Shown: positions 1 to 7,984 of the stretch, one piece after another
How the letters are laid out: each line of letters opens with the position of its first letter
Position numbering within the stretch: position 1 is the stretch's first letter
The notes under the pieces: generated by a model
Database searches by the model: none
What the model was told of the DNA's origin: nothing
What the model saw: the letters and a program-made list of their open reading frames with translations, nothing else
Assembly (NCBI GenBank): GCA_021826765.1
Contig: JAKAYK010000008.1
Coordinates: 1 to 21,502, forward strand
Length of the DNA: 21,502 nt
Direction of reading: 5' to 3'
Source of the DNA: Thermoplasmata archaeon
Lineage (GTDB): Archaea; Thermoplasmatota; Thermoplasmata; Thermoplasmatales; Thermoplasmataceae
Made by a program: the position numbers and the translations under genes

Positions 1-126
1 TCAGGACTGGGAAGACGCCAAAACTCTGTAATAGGTTCATGCAAAACCGCCCCGACCGTGAGGAATGAAGGCGAAAACGGAGCAAAAGTGAGAACCCCAC
101 ATGCTTTAGCTGTGGGAGTATGTCAG
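1..126 (+). mobile_element. Right end of an IS200/IS605-type (TnpB-associated) element
   Basis: The first ~126 bases resemble the non-coding right end of IS200/IS605 elements: a segment rich in GAAAAC/GCAAAA motifs, then a compact hairpin at 96-116 (arms CCCACA and TGTGGG, bulged T, inner GC pairs around a TTTA loop) and a short tail ending near GTATGTCAG. Such subterminal hairpins are recognised by the HUH transposase TnpA, and the same region supplies the guide-RNA scaffold of TnpB. No transposase reading frame lies inside the window; any tnpA or tnpB would be upstream of base 1. A reading frame runs through this end into the MFS gene downstream, so the element appears to have landed inside that gene. 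The assignment rests on the shape of the hairpin and flanks, not on a match to a named element. Confidence 0.55.
96..116 (+). repeat. Subterminal hairpin of the IS200/IS605-like end
   Basis: Perfect 6-bp arms CCCACA (96-101) and TGTGGG (111-116), with an inner GC/GC pairing around TTTA and one bulged T at 102. A CTTTAG-containing loop of this kind is typical of IS605-family right ends. Confidence 0.6.
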
Positions 127-1065
127 AGCCACAGCCTTGACATTATCTATGCTGTCGCACTCATATCTTCCATACTCTCCTCAATAAATTCAGATTCATT
201 CAACACAATCCTCAAGGAAACTGTGAATGAGGAAAGGATGCAGCCTGCTGTATCCATGAGCCAGGGAACCAATGCTGTATCGGAACTGTCAGGAATCATA
301 TTCGGCGGGATACTTCTCTACCTTCCCTTTGAATTTCTAGCCATAATCCTCTTTTCCCTCCCTGTGATCTCAATCTTTTTCGGTTTAGGGAAGACGTTGA
401 ACAGATCTGATATGGCGGATAAATACGGTTTCAGGGGAGCATACCGTATAATCGCTGTTCTGATGCCATTCCTCCTGCTGGCTCTTCTTCTCAATGGCCT
501 ATTCATATCACTGGATGTATTTGGGTCAGGCCTGATACACATAATAGTTCACGGCTCTCCATTAGATTACTCATTATTCATTGCCGGATTCCCCTTTGGA
601 GCCATCGTAGGATCACTTTTCGCAGGGAAAATTTCAGGCATAATCTCAAGAACCGGGACAATTGCTGCACTTCTTGTTCCTATGGGCATAGTGATCCTTT
701 GTATTGCAATTTCAAGGATTATCTACATAGATATAGCTCTTGGAATTGTGCTTGGTATTTTGGTCATCTTTGTCAATATTGGCCTGCAGACAATGTTCAT
801 GAAGGCAATACCGGATGTCGTTATGGGAAGGGTGAATTCTCTTGCAACCATCTTTTCCATAGGTGGATCACCTCTTATGGCTGCCATGTTCAGCACACTT
901 TCAAATTACTTTTATTTTCCTTATGTAATGGCTGCCGCAGGGATCTGTGCAGTAGCAGTCTCATTGCCAGCTTTCGGTGTTCTTCGCAATCTGCCTGAAA
1001 GGGTTTCAAGGATTTCACACATCATAGAAACCGGGGATAACCTTAACATGCTCTACATTCCCTAA
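127..1065 (+). pseudogene. 5'-truncated MFS transporter (EntS/MFS_3-like exporter)
   Basis: This frame encodes about eight to nine hydrophobic helices and ends at TAA 1063-1065. The first stretch (SHSLDIIYAVALISS..., then TVNEERMQPAVSMSQGTN... and SGIIFGGILL) matches transmembrane helices 4-5 of exporters related to enterobactin exporter EntS, where the usual reading is 'LVPEEELPRANALNQ...IGPALGGLL'. The first ~90-100 residues (helices 1-3) and a native start codon are missing: the frame continues upstream into the IS200/IS605-like end, so the GTG at 58 would only initiate a transposon-MFS chimera. I infer that an IS insertion split or truncated the gene; the missing 5' part may lie beyond the element, outside the window. 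A functional half-transporter is unlikely. Confidence 0.65.
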
Positions 1066-1253
1066 AATAATGTGTAATTTTTCTCTCACATAACATTTTT
1101 CACTGGACGCACAATTTATCATATGCGTTGATTTTTTCTATCCAACTATCTTCAAGTTTGCTGATTCCGGAAAAACTTTCCTGATGGAGTTCCGATCAAT
1201 CCCATGCATACTGATGGAAGTATCATTTATTTAGCCCAATAATATAACAGTGT
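1066..1253. other. Intergenic region with T-rich terminator-like tracts
   Basis: No gene seen. T-runs after the MFS remnant (about 1074-1080 and 1133-1138) could act as archaeal oligo-T termination signals. The 3' part carries the tdh promoter. Confidence 0.4.
1226..1233 (+). promoter_or_regulatory. TATA element of tdh
   Basis: TTTATTTA centred about 24-25 bases before the ATG at 1254. This places the transcription start at or next to the start codon, as expected for a leaderless mRNA; no Shine-Dalgarno motif is present. Confidence 0.5.
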
Positions 1254-2189
1254 ATGGTAAGGATACTCATAACCGGAAGTAACGGTCAGGTCGGTTCAGA
1301 AATTATTGAATTTCTCAGGAAAACTACGGACTGCAACATACTTGCTACAGATATAACTCAACCAAAGGAACAGGTTGAAGGCGTTCAGTATGAATATATG
1401 GATGTGAAAGAAAGAGTCCTTGTAGAAAGTATTTTCAGGAAATTCAAGCCAGAAAATGTGTACCATCTTGCCGCAATCCTGTCTGCCACAGGGGAGAAGG
1501 ATCCTGTTTTGACGCATAACGTGAATTCCACAGGAACAATGAACATACTCTCAGCAAGTGTAACCCACAGTGTGCAGAGGGTCTTCATACCTTCAACCAT
1601 AGGGGTGTATGGCCCCGGAACACCAAAGGAGAATGCACCTCTTGAGAACTATTCCACACCTACCACCATGTATGGCATAACAAAGGCCACGTCTGAGATG
1701 TTTTTCAAATACTATAATTCCCGTTACAATCTTGATGTCAGGAGTGTGAGATATCCGGGACTGATAAGTTATAAGGTAGAACCCACGGCAGGAACTACAG
1801 ATTTCTCGGTGGACATGATAAAACATGCAGCAATGGGGAAGAAATATACCTGTTATCTGAAGAGTGACACAAGACTCCCCATGATGTATATGCCGGATGC
1901 CATGAGCAACACAATGAAGATGATGTACCAGGATACGGTAAAAAGAAGAATATACAATTTCATGTCATACAGCACATCACCGGGAGAGATGGAAGAGATA
2001 ATAAGAAACAGGATTCCAAATTTCCAGGTTGAATATGCACCAGATTACAGGCAGGCAATTGCAGAATCATGGCCTGCATCCATAAACATTGAGGATTCAG
2101 TTAATGACTGGGGATTCAACTGCAAGTTTGATCTTGAGAAAACCATAGATGACATGCTGGAACACTATACCTCTTCCCATGAGTTTTAG
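1254..2189 (+). CDS. tdh: L-threonine 3-dehydrogenase, short-chain (SDR/epimerase-like) type
   Basis: 311 residues of an extended short-chain dehydrogenase. The Rossmann loop GSNGQVG is at residues 8-14, D33 (ATDI) is positioned to bind the NAD adenosine ribose, and the catalytic set is S114/T115 in PSTIGVYGPG with Y140 and K144 in MYGITK. The C-terminal half (PGLISYKVEPTAGTTD, then MIKHAAMGKKYTCYLK and LPMMYMPDAM) is the signature of the threonine dehydrogenases described from Thermoplasma and some bacteria. The enzyme oxidises L-threonine to 2-amino-3-ketobutyrate with NAD+, feeding glycine and acetyl-CoA formation in the cytosol. Its length is normal for the family. The stop codon overlaps the 3' end of the convergent regulator gene by 4 bases. 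The ATG is chosen because the TATA box sits 25 bases upstream. A nucleotide-sugar epimerase is less likely because of the C-terminal signature. Confidence 0.88.
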   Translation: MVRILITGSNGQVGSEIIEFLRKTTDCNILATDITQPKEQVEGVQYEYMDVKERVLVESIFRKFKPENVYHLAAILSATGEKDPVLTHNVNSTGTMNILSASVTHSVQRVFIPSTIGVYGPGTPKENAPLENYSTPTTMYGITKATSEMFFKYYNSRYNLDVRSVRYPGLISYKVEPTAGTTDFSVDMIKHAAMGKKYTCYLKSDTRLPMMYMPDAMSNTMKMMYQDTVKRRIYNFMSYSTSPGEMEEIIRNRIPNFQVEYAPDYRQAIAESWPASINIEDSVNDWGFNCKFDLEKTIDDMLEHYTSSHEF

Positions 2190-2845
2190 AGGTCCACTTC
2201 AACAACACATTTGTTTCCGCCGTCAGAGAACTTTTCCTTCATGGAGAAACCTTTCTCGCTGGGCAGCTTTATCATATCCTTTCCCAGAACGTCACAGATG
2301 ACCCTGCCATTTGTTTTTGCCATTTCATAGAATATGCAGTTGTGTCTTATTATCCTGACAATCTCCCCATCAATCTCCATCCGGGCATAGTATCCAAGCC
2401 TGTTCAGGGTTGACACAAAATTGCTCAGTTCCCTTATCTTTGCATCCCTCTCGCCTGAGCCATTCAGCACAGACATATAGCCTGCCTGGTTCAGAAGCCT
2501 GTCTGCCACCTTTCCAAGAAGCAGGTTCAGTTTCTGCTCCCCTATTTCAAGCCTGGCCTCCTCAATGAATGCTGACATCAATTCAGAGTATTTCTTTGGG
2601 AAAAGTTCCATTCCGGCCTGTGTCATCTCATAATACTTTGATGGCCTTCCCGTTCTCTCCCTCCTGAAGAATGAATGCACATAGCCCATTCTTTCCAGGG
2701 TCTCCATGTGTTCCTTCACAGCTGTTTTGTTTATATGAAGCAGTTCAGATATGGAACTTATGCTCTTCTCCCCATCTGAAAGATAATTTATGATCTTCGT
2801 TTTAACGTTACCAAGCAATGGACTCACGTTAATTTCTTCCGTCAT
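2186..2845 (-). CDS. sufR: SufR-like winged-helix regulator with C-terminal cysteine motif
   Basis: 219 residues from the ATG at 2845 (a TTG two codons upstream gives 221). An N-terminal winged helix (residues ~12-75: ISSISELLHINKTAVKEHMETL, wing with RTGRPSKYYEMTQAG) is followed by a C-terminal domain with three cysteines, C170-x13-C184-x28-C213. Cyanobacterial and mycobacterial SufR proteins of this ArsR/DeoR-like group (COG2345) hold an iron-sulfur cluster with a C-x12-13-C-x13-C-x14-C pattern; here the first, second and last positions are kept and the third is not cysteine. The gene is transcribed away from sufC across 86 bp, the arrangement seen for sufR and suf in cyanobacteria. I infer a repressor of the suf operon that senses cluster supply. 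Its TATA (2868-2875) sits 26 bases upstream of ATG 2845, favouring that start. Cluster binding is not proven. Confidence 0.68.
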   Translation of the reverse strand: MTEEINVSPLLGNVKTKIINYLSDGEKSISSISELLHINKTAVKEHMETLERMGYVHSFFRRERTGRPSKYYEMTQAGMELFPKKYSELMSAFIEEARLEIGEQKLNLLLGKVADRLLNQAGYMSVLNGSGERDAKIRELSNFVSTLNRLGYYARMEIDGEIVRIIRHNCIFYEMAKTNGRVICDVLGKDMIKLPSEKGFSMKEKFSDGGNKCVVEVDL

Positions 2846-2867
2846 TAACAATTATATGTGAAGATGG

Positions 2868-2875
2868 TATTTATA
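2868..2875 (-). promoter_or_regulatory. TATA element of the sufR-like gene
   Basis: On the minus strand this reads TATAAATA, centred 26-27 bases before the ATG at 2845. Transcription should start essentially at the start codon (leaderless). Confidence 0.5.
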
Positions 2876-2885
2876 CTTTAGTTAT

Positions 2886-2909
2886 TTTAGACACGTCAAA
2901 GTGTTTAAA
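2886..2909. promoter_or_regulatory. Inverted repeat overlapping the suf promoter (candidate operator)
   Basis: Imperfect palindrome TTTAgACAC-N6-GTGTtTAAA with 8 of 9 arm positions paired and an ACAC-N6-GTGT core. It covers the sequence just upstream of the sufC TATA element and the first part of that element (TTTAAATATA, 2904-2913), in the gap between the two divergent promoters. A protein bound here would block TBP/TFB loading for suf. The SufR-like regulator encoded next door is the obvious candidate. Confidence 0.45.
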
Positions 2910-2913
2910 TATA
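2904..2913 (+). promoter_or_regulatory. TATA element of the suf operon
   Basis: TTTAAATATA centred 23-24 bases before the sufC ATG at 2932, consistent with a leaderless first gene. The GGAG at 2927-2930 lies one base before the ATG, too close to act as a ribosome binding site. Confidence 0.5.
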
Positions 2914-2931
2914 CTGAATTCATAAAGGAGT

Positions 2932-3672
2932 ATGACAGAACTCAGGATTATTGACCTTTCAGCCAGTGTAAATGGAAAAAAGATACTGAATGGTGTCAAT
3001 CTCCATATCAAAGGCGGAGAGATACATGCGCTCATGGGCCCCAATGGAGCGGGGAAGAGCACGCTGGGAAATGTGCTTATAGGCCACCCAAACTATGTAA
3101 TTGAAGGTGGCTCCATAACACTCGACGGAAAGGAGTTTGTGGACAAGACACCAGAAGAGAGGGCAAGGGCAGGATTGTTCCTGGCATTCCAGAGCCCCAT
3201 TGCGATTCCCGGAGTGAAGATCTCATCATTCCTCAGGACTGCATACAAGCAGTTGCATCCTGAAGACAAGACAACAGTGACCCAGTTCTATGACAGGGTG
3301 AAGAAAGAACTGAAGAAGGTGGGACTTGATGAATCATTTCTGTCAAGATCAGTCAACGATGGATTCTCAGGCGGGGAGAGAAAGAGGCTGGAGATATTGC
3401 AGATGGTCATACTCAGGCCGAAGATCATCATACTTGATGAAATCGACTCGGGGCTGGATGTGGATGCGCTGAATCTTGTGGCAACGGAAATAATGGATTA
3501 TTTCAATGGCGAAGTGGGTTTCCTGATGATCACGCACTATCAGAGAATACTGAAAAATATTGATCCAAATTTTGTGCATGTGCTTGTGAACGGAAGAATA
3601 GCCAAGGAGGGCAACAAGGAACTTGCCGTCCAGATAGAAGAAAGAGGTTACGACTGGATAAGGAGTGAATAA
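2932..3672 (+). CDS. sufC: SufC, ATPase of the SufBCD iron-sulfur scaffold
   Basis: 246 residues, the usual SufC length. Walker A GPNGAGKST is at 36-44, the Q-loop glutamine at 87 (LAFQSP), the ABC signature FSGGE at 145-149, Walker B IIILDE at 165-170 with catalytic E170, the D-loop SGLD at 173-176 and the switch histidine H202 (ITHYQR). The FSGGERKRLEILQM and DEIDSGLDVDAL stretches are diagnostic of SufC rather than of transport ABC ATPases. It is a soluble ATPase that pairs with SufB and SufD and drives the conformational change exposing the cluster assembly site. It is the first gene of a five-gene operon; sufB follows after 2 bases. Confidence 0.95.
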   Translation: MTELRIIDLSASVNGKKILNGVNLHIKGGEIHALMGPNGAGKSTLGNVLIGHPNYVIEGGSITLDGKEFVDKTPEERARAGLFLAFQSPIAIPGVKISSFLRTAYKQLHPEDKTTVTQFYDRVKKELKKVGLDESFLSRSVNDGFSGGERKRLEILQMVILRPKIIILDEIDSGLDVDALNLVATEIMDYFNGEVGFLMITHYQRILKNIDPNFVHVLVNGRIAKEGNKELAVQIEERGYDWIRSE

Positions 3673-3674
3673 TT

Positions 3675-5123
3675 ATGGAAAGTCAGATTGAAAGAAAGGA
3701 AGAGGAAATAGAAAGGCTCGTAGAAGGTCTCAAGAATATTAACACCAGTGACTGGGAATTTTCAGACAGCGGATACAAGCCTGTGTATTCAACAGGCAAG
3801 GGACTCAACAGGGCAGTGGTTGAGGAAATTTCAGAGATAAAGAAAGAGCCGGACTGGATGAGGAGATTCAGGCTGAAGGCACTTGAAGTGTTCCTGTCAA
3901 AGCCCATGCCATCATGGGGCCCCGATCTCTCGGGAATTGACTGGGAGAACACCAATTACTACAACAAGCCCGATGAGAGGAAATCAACCAACTGGGAGGA
4001 TGTGCCTGACCAGATAAAGGACACATTCAAGAAACTGGGAATACCGGAGATGGAGCAGAAATACCTTGCAGGTTCAGTCGCCCAGTACGAGAGCGAAGGT
4101 GTTTACCACTCACTGAAAAAGGTTTGGGAAGACAAGGGAGTGGTATTCATGGACCTGGACTCTGCAGTGAAGAATCACCCAGATCTTGTGAAGGAATACT
4201 TCTGCAAAGCTGTGCCCATGACAGACAACAAGTTCGCAGCACTGAACGGGGCAGTATGGAGCGGTGGCTCATTCCTCTATGTTCCAAAGGGCGTTCACAT
4301 AGACATGCCACTTCAGACTTACTTCAGGATGAATAACGAGAGTACAGGGCAGTTTGAACATACCATTGTTGTGGGTGACGAGGGCTCAGGCCTTCATTAC
4401 ATTGAGGGATGCACAGCTCCAAGATGGGACAAAGACTCCCTGCACAGTGCCATAGTCGAAATATATGCACATAAAAATTCAAATGTGAGGTACACCAGTG
4501 TGCAGAACTGGTCAAAGAGCGTGTATAACATGCCAACCAAGAGAGCATGGGTTGACGAGAACGCGAACATGGAATGGGTTGGAGGATCGCTTGGCTCAAA
4601 GATCACCATGATATATCCATCTTCATACCTGAGGGGCCCCCATGCATCCACATCAAACCTGAATATATCACTTGCAGGCCCTGGAACCATAAAGGATACC
4701 GGAGCAAAGGCAGTTCATCTCGCACCATACACAACGTCAAAGATCATAGCAAAGAGCATATCCATTGATGATGGAAAGGCCATATACAGGGGCCTTCTCA
4801 GAATGAACAAGGGTGCAGTGGAATCAAGGAGCAAAGTCCAGTGCGATGCACTTCTCATAAATGATCAGTCACAGTCATTCACATTTCCGCATGATGAGAT
4901 ATATGAGCCCACTGCAACATTTTCACATGAGGCAAGCGTCGGAAAGATAGGAACTGAAGAGCTCACATACCTTAGGTCAAGAGGACTTTCAGAGGATGAG
5001 GCATCCTCCATGATTGTGCTTGGTTTCCTGGATGATGTGATGAAAGAGATTCCGATGGAATTCGCCATTGAGATGAACAGGCTCGTTAAGCTTGAAATGG
5101 GAAAACTCGGATCTGTAGGATGA
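3675..5123 (+). CDS. sufB: SufB, iron-sulfur cluster scaffold subunit
   Basis: 482 residues, full length. The beta-helix core and C-terminal helical domain are clearly SufB: GAVWSGGSFLYVPKGV (192-207), the VVGDEGSGLHYIEGCTAP block (232-249) and SKVQCDALLI (386-395). C390 corresponds to the acceptor cysteine C405 of E. coli SufB, and E419, 29 residues later (FSHEASVGKIG), to E434; both are implicated in building the cluster at the SufB-SufD interface. The N-terminal ~60 residues are charged and probably helical. The SufBC2D complex receives persulfide sulfur from SufS/SufU and passes clusters to apoproteins. A ribosome binding site AGGAG (3661-3665) lies 9 bases upstream of the ATG. Confidence 0.95.
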   Translation: MESQIERKEEEIERLVEGLKNINTSDWEFSDSGYKPVYSTGKGLNRAVVEEISEIKKEPDWMRRFRLKALEVFLSKPMPSWGPDLSGIDWENTNYYNKPDERKSTNWEDVPDQIKDTFKKLGIPEMEQKYLAGSVAQYESEGVYHSLKKVWEDKGVVFMDLDSAVKNHPDLVKEYFCKAVPMTDNKFAALNGAVWSGGSFLYVPKGVHIDMPLQTYFRMNNESTGQFEHTIVVGDEGSGLHYIEGCTAPRWDKDSLHSAIVEIYAHKNSNVRYTSVQNWSKSVYNMPTKRAWVDENANMEWVGGSLGSKITMIYPSSYLRGPHASTSNLNISLAGPGTIKDTGAKAVHLAPYTTSKIIAKSISIDDGKAIYRGLLRMNKGAVESRSKVQCDALLINDQSQSFTFPHDEIYEPTATFSHEASVGKIGTEELTYLRSRGLSEDEASSMIVLGFLDDVMKEIPMEFAIEMNRLVKLEMGKLGSVG

Positions 5124-5129
5124 TATTCC

Positions 5130-6335
5130 ATGGAACAGTTCGCAGACTACCTTAAAACAAGGCTCAAGGATCCAGCATACGACTACAGGCAGGATTCATT
5201 TCTTTCCTTCCTGAAGTCACCTCTCAGGGATTTTAAGGAAAGCCCCACAGTGAAGGATTATGTGAGGATCGAAGGTTCACAGCTCGAGAGCATGGCATCA
5301 ACCACATTTGTGAGAGCAGAAGTGGAAGTGGATTCAGATGCTGACATATTGCTTCAGAACGGGTTCGTATCCAGAGCAGGAAATATTGAGGGGCTCATCA
5401 TAAAGAACATAGGAGATCAGTTGAATGAAATTCCTCTCTTCGTCTGGGGCCAGAAGGGGAAGGAGAGGGAGGAATTTCTAATAAATGCAGCATGGTCATC
5501 TGGCTATTACATGGAAGTGGAACCTGAAAAGGATATCACTGTTTCACTGGACAGTTTCTGCACCCATCAATCTGGTTCTGAGAAGAATGTCATAGTGGTG
5601 GGAAGGATGGCAAGGCTGAACATTGCTGAATCAAGATACTCAATTGGTGAAGGGAAGGAAATGGAAACACAGGGAAAATCCATCTACTTCTTCATGGAGG
5701 AGGGCTCAACGGTGAACTTCAATTATCTCCAGGACAAGGGAAAAAATATAACTGATATAACTTTCATACGGAGTTTTCAGAAGAAAAATTCCTCATTCAA
5801 CATATATCATGTGAATCATGGGGCCTCGAAAGTACTATTCCAGAATGAGTCATATCAGGAGGGAGACGCTTCTGATTACAGGGTTTATGGCATATCATTC
5901 ACAGACGGGGATCAACAGGCAGACATCAGGGACAGCAGTTTTGAGATGGGAAAGAATTCGTCTGCAGACATACAGGTCAGGGGTGTTGTCACCGGGGCCA
6001 GTTCCACCATACACCGCGGAAATGTGGACATAGAACTTGAGAGCATCAATTCCACGGGTTTCTACGATTCCAGGATACTTCTACTTTCAAAGGAAGGATA
6101 CGCAAACTCAAAGCCAGGGCTCATGATAAAGAACAACAGCACAAGATCGAAGCATGGCTCAGCCATAAGCAACATAGATTCTGAGCAGATACTTTACTTA
6201 AGGAGCAGGGGAATAGGGCTAAAGGATGCCGCAACTCTCATAACAGGTGGATTTGTAGGATCACTCATAGAAAAAAGCAATAACCGGAAATTCATTGATA
6301 TAGTGAATCGTTTCTCGGAACACCTTGCGATTTAA
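5130..6335 (+). CDS. sufD: SufD, SufB-paralogous scaffold subunit
   Basis: 401 residues, weakly conserved at the N terminus and recognisable at the C terminus (SKHGSAISNIDSEQILYLRSRG, then the helical GGFVGSLIEK). H342 aligns with H360 of E. coli SufD, the residue opposite the SufB acceptor cysteine and needed for iron entry. The cysteine usual two residues before this histidine (CSHG) is serine here (SKHG). SufD heterodimerises with SufB and binds one SufC. The gene starts 6 bases after sufB and is followed 12 bases later by sufS. A second SufB is excluded because the acceptor-cysteine block is absent. Confidence 0.9.
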   Translation: MEQFADYLKTRLKDPAYDYRQDSFLSFLKSPLRDFKESPTVKDYVRIEGSQLESMASTTFVRAEVEVDSDADILLQNGFVSRAGNIEGLIIKNIGDQLNEIPLFVWGQKGKEREEFLINAAWSSGYYMEVEPEKDITVSLDSFCTHQSGSEKNVIVVGRMARLNIAESRYSIGEGKEMETQGKSIYFFMEEGSTVNFNYLQDKGKNITDITFIRSFQKKNSSFNIYHVNHGASKVLFQNESYQEGDASDYRVYGISFTDGDQQADIRDSSFEMGKNSSADIQVRGVVTGASSTIHRGNVDIELESINSTGFYDSRILLLSKEGYANSKPGLMIKNNSTRSKHGSAISNIDSEQILYLRSRGIGLKDAATLITGGFVGSLIEKSNNRKFIDIVNRFSEHLAI

Positions 6336-6347
6336 GAAGATGATGTC

Positions 6348-7607
6348 ATGGATATTGACGTTGAGGAGATAAGAAATCACTTTCCCATATTTGAAAGGTT
6401 CAGGAGGGATGGAATTGTTTACCTGGACAATGCTGCCACAACCCAAAAGCCAAGGGAAGTTGTGGATGCAATCACCAGTTTTTACTATAACAGCAATTCC
6501 AATGTGCACAGAGGAGTCTACAGGATAGGGGAAGAGGCCACTGAATTGTACAACCATTCCAGGGAGAATATTGCTTCCTTCATAGGAGCAAGATCTGAGG
6601 AGATTGTTTTTGTAAGGAACGCCACCGAGGCGCTGAATATTGCCGCCAACAACCTGCCGGATGTGGTGGGAAGGGATTCAGAAGTAATAATATCAAGAAT
6701 GGAACATCATTCCAATATAGTTCCATGGCATTTAGCATCCACAAGGTACGGCATCAGGGTGAAAATGATGGAGAATCTCCCTGACAGGCAGATAACATGG
6801 GAAGATATTGAGAAAAACCTCACGAAAAAGACGCGAATTGTCTCACTCTCACAGTGCTCAAACATACTGGGGACAATAAATGATCTGTCAGCAATCGGAA
6901 AGAGGCTTCATGAACTCGGAATAATATTTGTGGTGGATGCTGCACAGAGTGTACCTCATATGCCTGTAGATGTGAAGAAGCTGAACTGTGATCTTCTGGC
7001 ATTCTCAGGGCACAAGATGCTGGGGCCTTCAGGAATCGGATGCCTGTACGGCACATCTGAAATACTTGAAAATATGCCTCCATACATGGGTGGCGGAGAG
7101 ATGATCAGGGAAGTTTACGAAAATGGATTCACCACTGCTGATGTCCCGGAGAAATTTGAGGCAGGAACCCCAAATATTGAAGGGGCTATCGGACTTTCGG
7201 CAGCAGTGGATTTCCTGAAAAGAATAGGGATGGATAATGTGAGATCACATGAGAAGGAACTCATCAAGTACACTCTGGAGAAGGAGGAGGAATATGCCCT
7301 CGAATCCCTCCATTCATATGGGCCAAGGAATCCCGATATCAGGGCAGGAATTTACACATTCCAGATGAAGAAGGGTGATTCTGGCAAGCCCTATGGAAAT
7401 TATGTTCATCCACATGACATATCACACCTTGCGGACAGGATCAGGGGGGTTGAGATAAGATCGGGACATCACTGTGCAATGCCACAGACTGTTGCCCTTG
7501 GAACATATGCAACTGCAAGGGCCTCCTTTTACATATATAATGGGAAAGAGGATGTTGACACATTCTTTGATGCACTGAAGGCAATTGAAAAGAAGATGAT
7601 AGCATGA
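6348..7607 (+). CDS. sufS: SufS, group II cysteine desulfurase
   Basis: 419 residues of fold-type I PLP enzyme (aminotransferase class V). The start YLDNAATTQKP (25-35), SNVHRGVYRI (51-60), the cofactor aspartate D197 (VVDAAQSVPH) and the Schiff-base lysine K223 (FSGHKMLGPSG) are all present. The catalytic C376 lies in RSGHHCAMP (371-379), the group II motif matching C364 of E. coli SufS. The enzyme takes sulfur from L-cysteine as a persulfide, releasing alanine, and passes it to the U-type protein encoded directly downstream. The last codons overlap the start of sufU by 4 bases (ATGA), indicating translational coupling. Length is normal and no key residue is missing. Confidence 0.95.
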   Translation: MDIDVEEIRNHFPIFERFRRDGIVYLDNAATTQKPREVVDAITSFYYNSNSNVHRGVYRIGEEATELYNHSRENIASFIGARSEEIVFVRNATEALNIAANNLPDVVGRDSEVIISRMEHHSNIVPWHLASTRYGIRVKMMENLPDRQITWEDIEKNLTKKTRIVSLSQCSNILGTINDLSAIGKRLHELGIIFVVDAAQSVPHMPVDVKKLNCDLLAFSGHKMLGPSGIGCLYGTSEILENMPPYMGGGEMIREVYENGFTTADVPEKFEAGTPNIEGAIGLSAAVDFLKRIGMDNVRSHEKELIKYTLEKEEEYALESLHSYGPRNPDIRAGIYTFQMKKGDSGKPYGNYVHPHDISHLADRIRGVEIRSGHHCAMPQTVALGTYATARASFYIYNGKEDVDTFFDALKAIEKKMIA

Positions 7608-7984
7608 CAGATGACACCATATACAGCCAGATACTTGACGATCATTACAGGGAGCCAAGAAATTTTGGAAGGATGGAAGATCCGGATGTGCAGGTCACAG
7701 AGACAAATCCAACCTGCGGTGATACCATATCTCTTTTCATAAAGGTGAAGGATGGCAACCTTGAGGAAATATCCTATGTTGCAAGTGGATGCCTCATAAG
7801 CGTGGCATCAGCATCAATCCTTTCAGAAAAGGCTACAGGCAGTTCCCTGAAAGAGATACGGACCATGGCAAAGAGCGATGTCCTTAAGAATCTAGGGCTC
7901 AAACTCGGGCCTGCAAGGGAAAAGTGCGCACTCATATCCTATGATGCATTGATGAAGGCCATCGATCGTTACAATTCATCCTGA
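7604..7984 (+). CDS. sufU: SufU/IscU-type sulfur acceptor or scaffold protein
   Basis: 126 residues of the U-type family. The three ligand cysteines and the aspartate are C38 and D40 (NPTCGD), C63 (SGCLIS) and C108 (REKCALI). In Bacillus-type SufU the U protein binds zinc and carries sulfur from SufS to SufBCD. The distance C63-C108 is close to that of IscU; the ~18-21-residue insertion that marks Gram-positive SufU before the third cysteine is missing. The LPPVK chaperone-binding motif of IscU is also absent (KLGPAREKC is found). It is therefore intermediate in form, but its operon position with sufS and the absence of IscS/HscAB support a SUF role. It is the last gene of the operon. Confidence 0.88.
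   Translation: MTDDTIYSQILDDHYREPRNFGRMEDPDVQVTETNPTCGDTISLFIKVKDGNLEEISYVASGCLISVASASILSEKATGSSLKEIRTMAKSDVLKNLGLKLGPAREKCALISYDALMKAIDRYNSS

Noticed and set aside
58..126. GTG at 58 as the real start of the MFS gene
   Set aside because: The first ~22 codons are encoded by a transposon-like end and do not resemble a transporter N terminus; helices 1-3 would be missing.
6348..7607. The PLP enzyme as an ergothioneine C-S lyase (EgtE)
   Set aside because: The RSGHHCAMP motif with catalytic cysteine and the operon position identify SufS.
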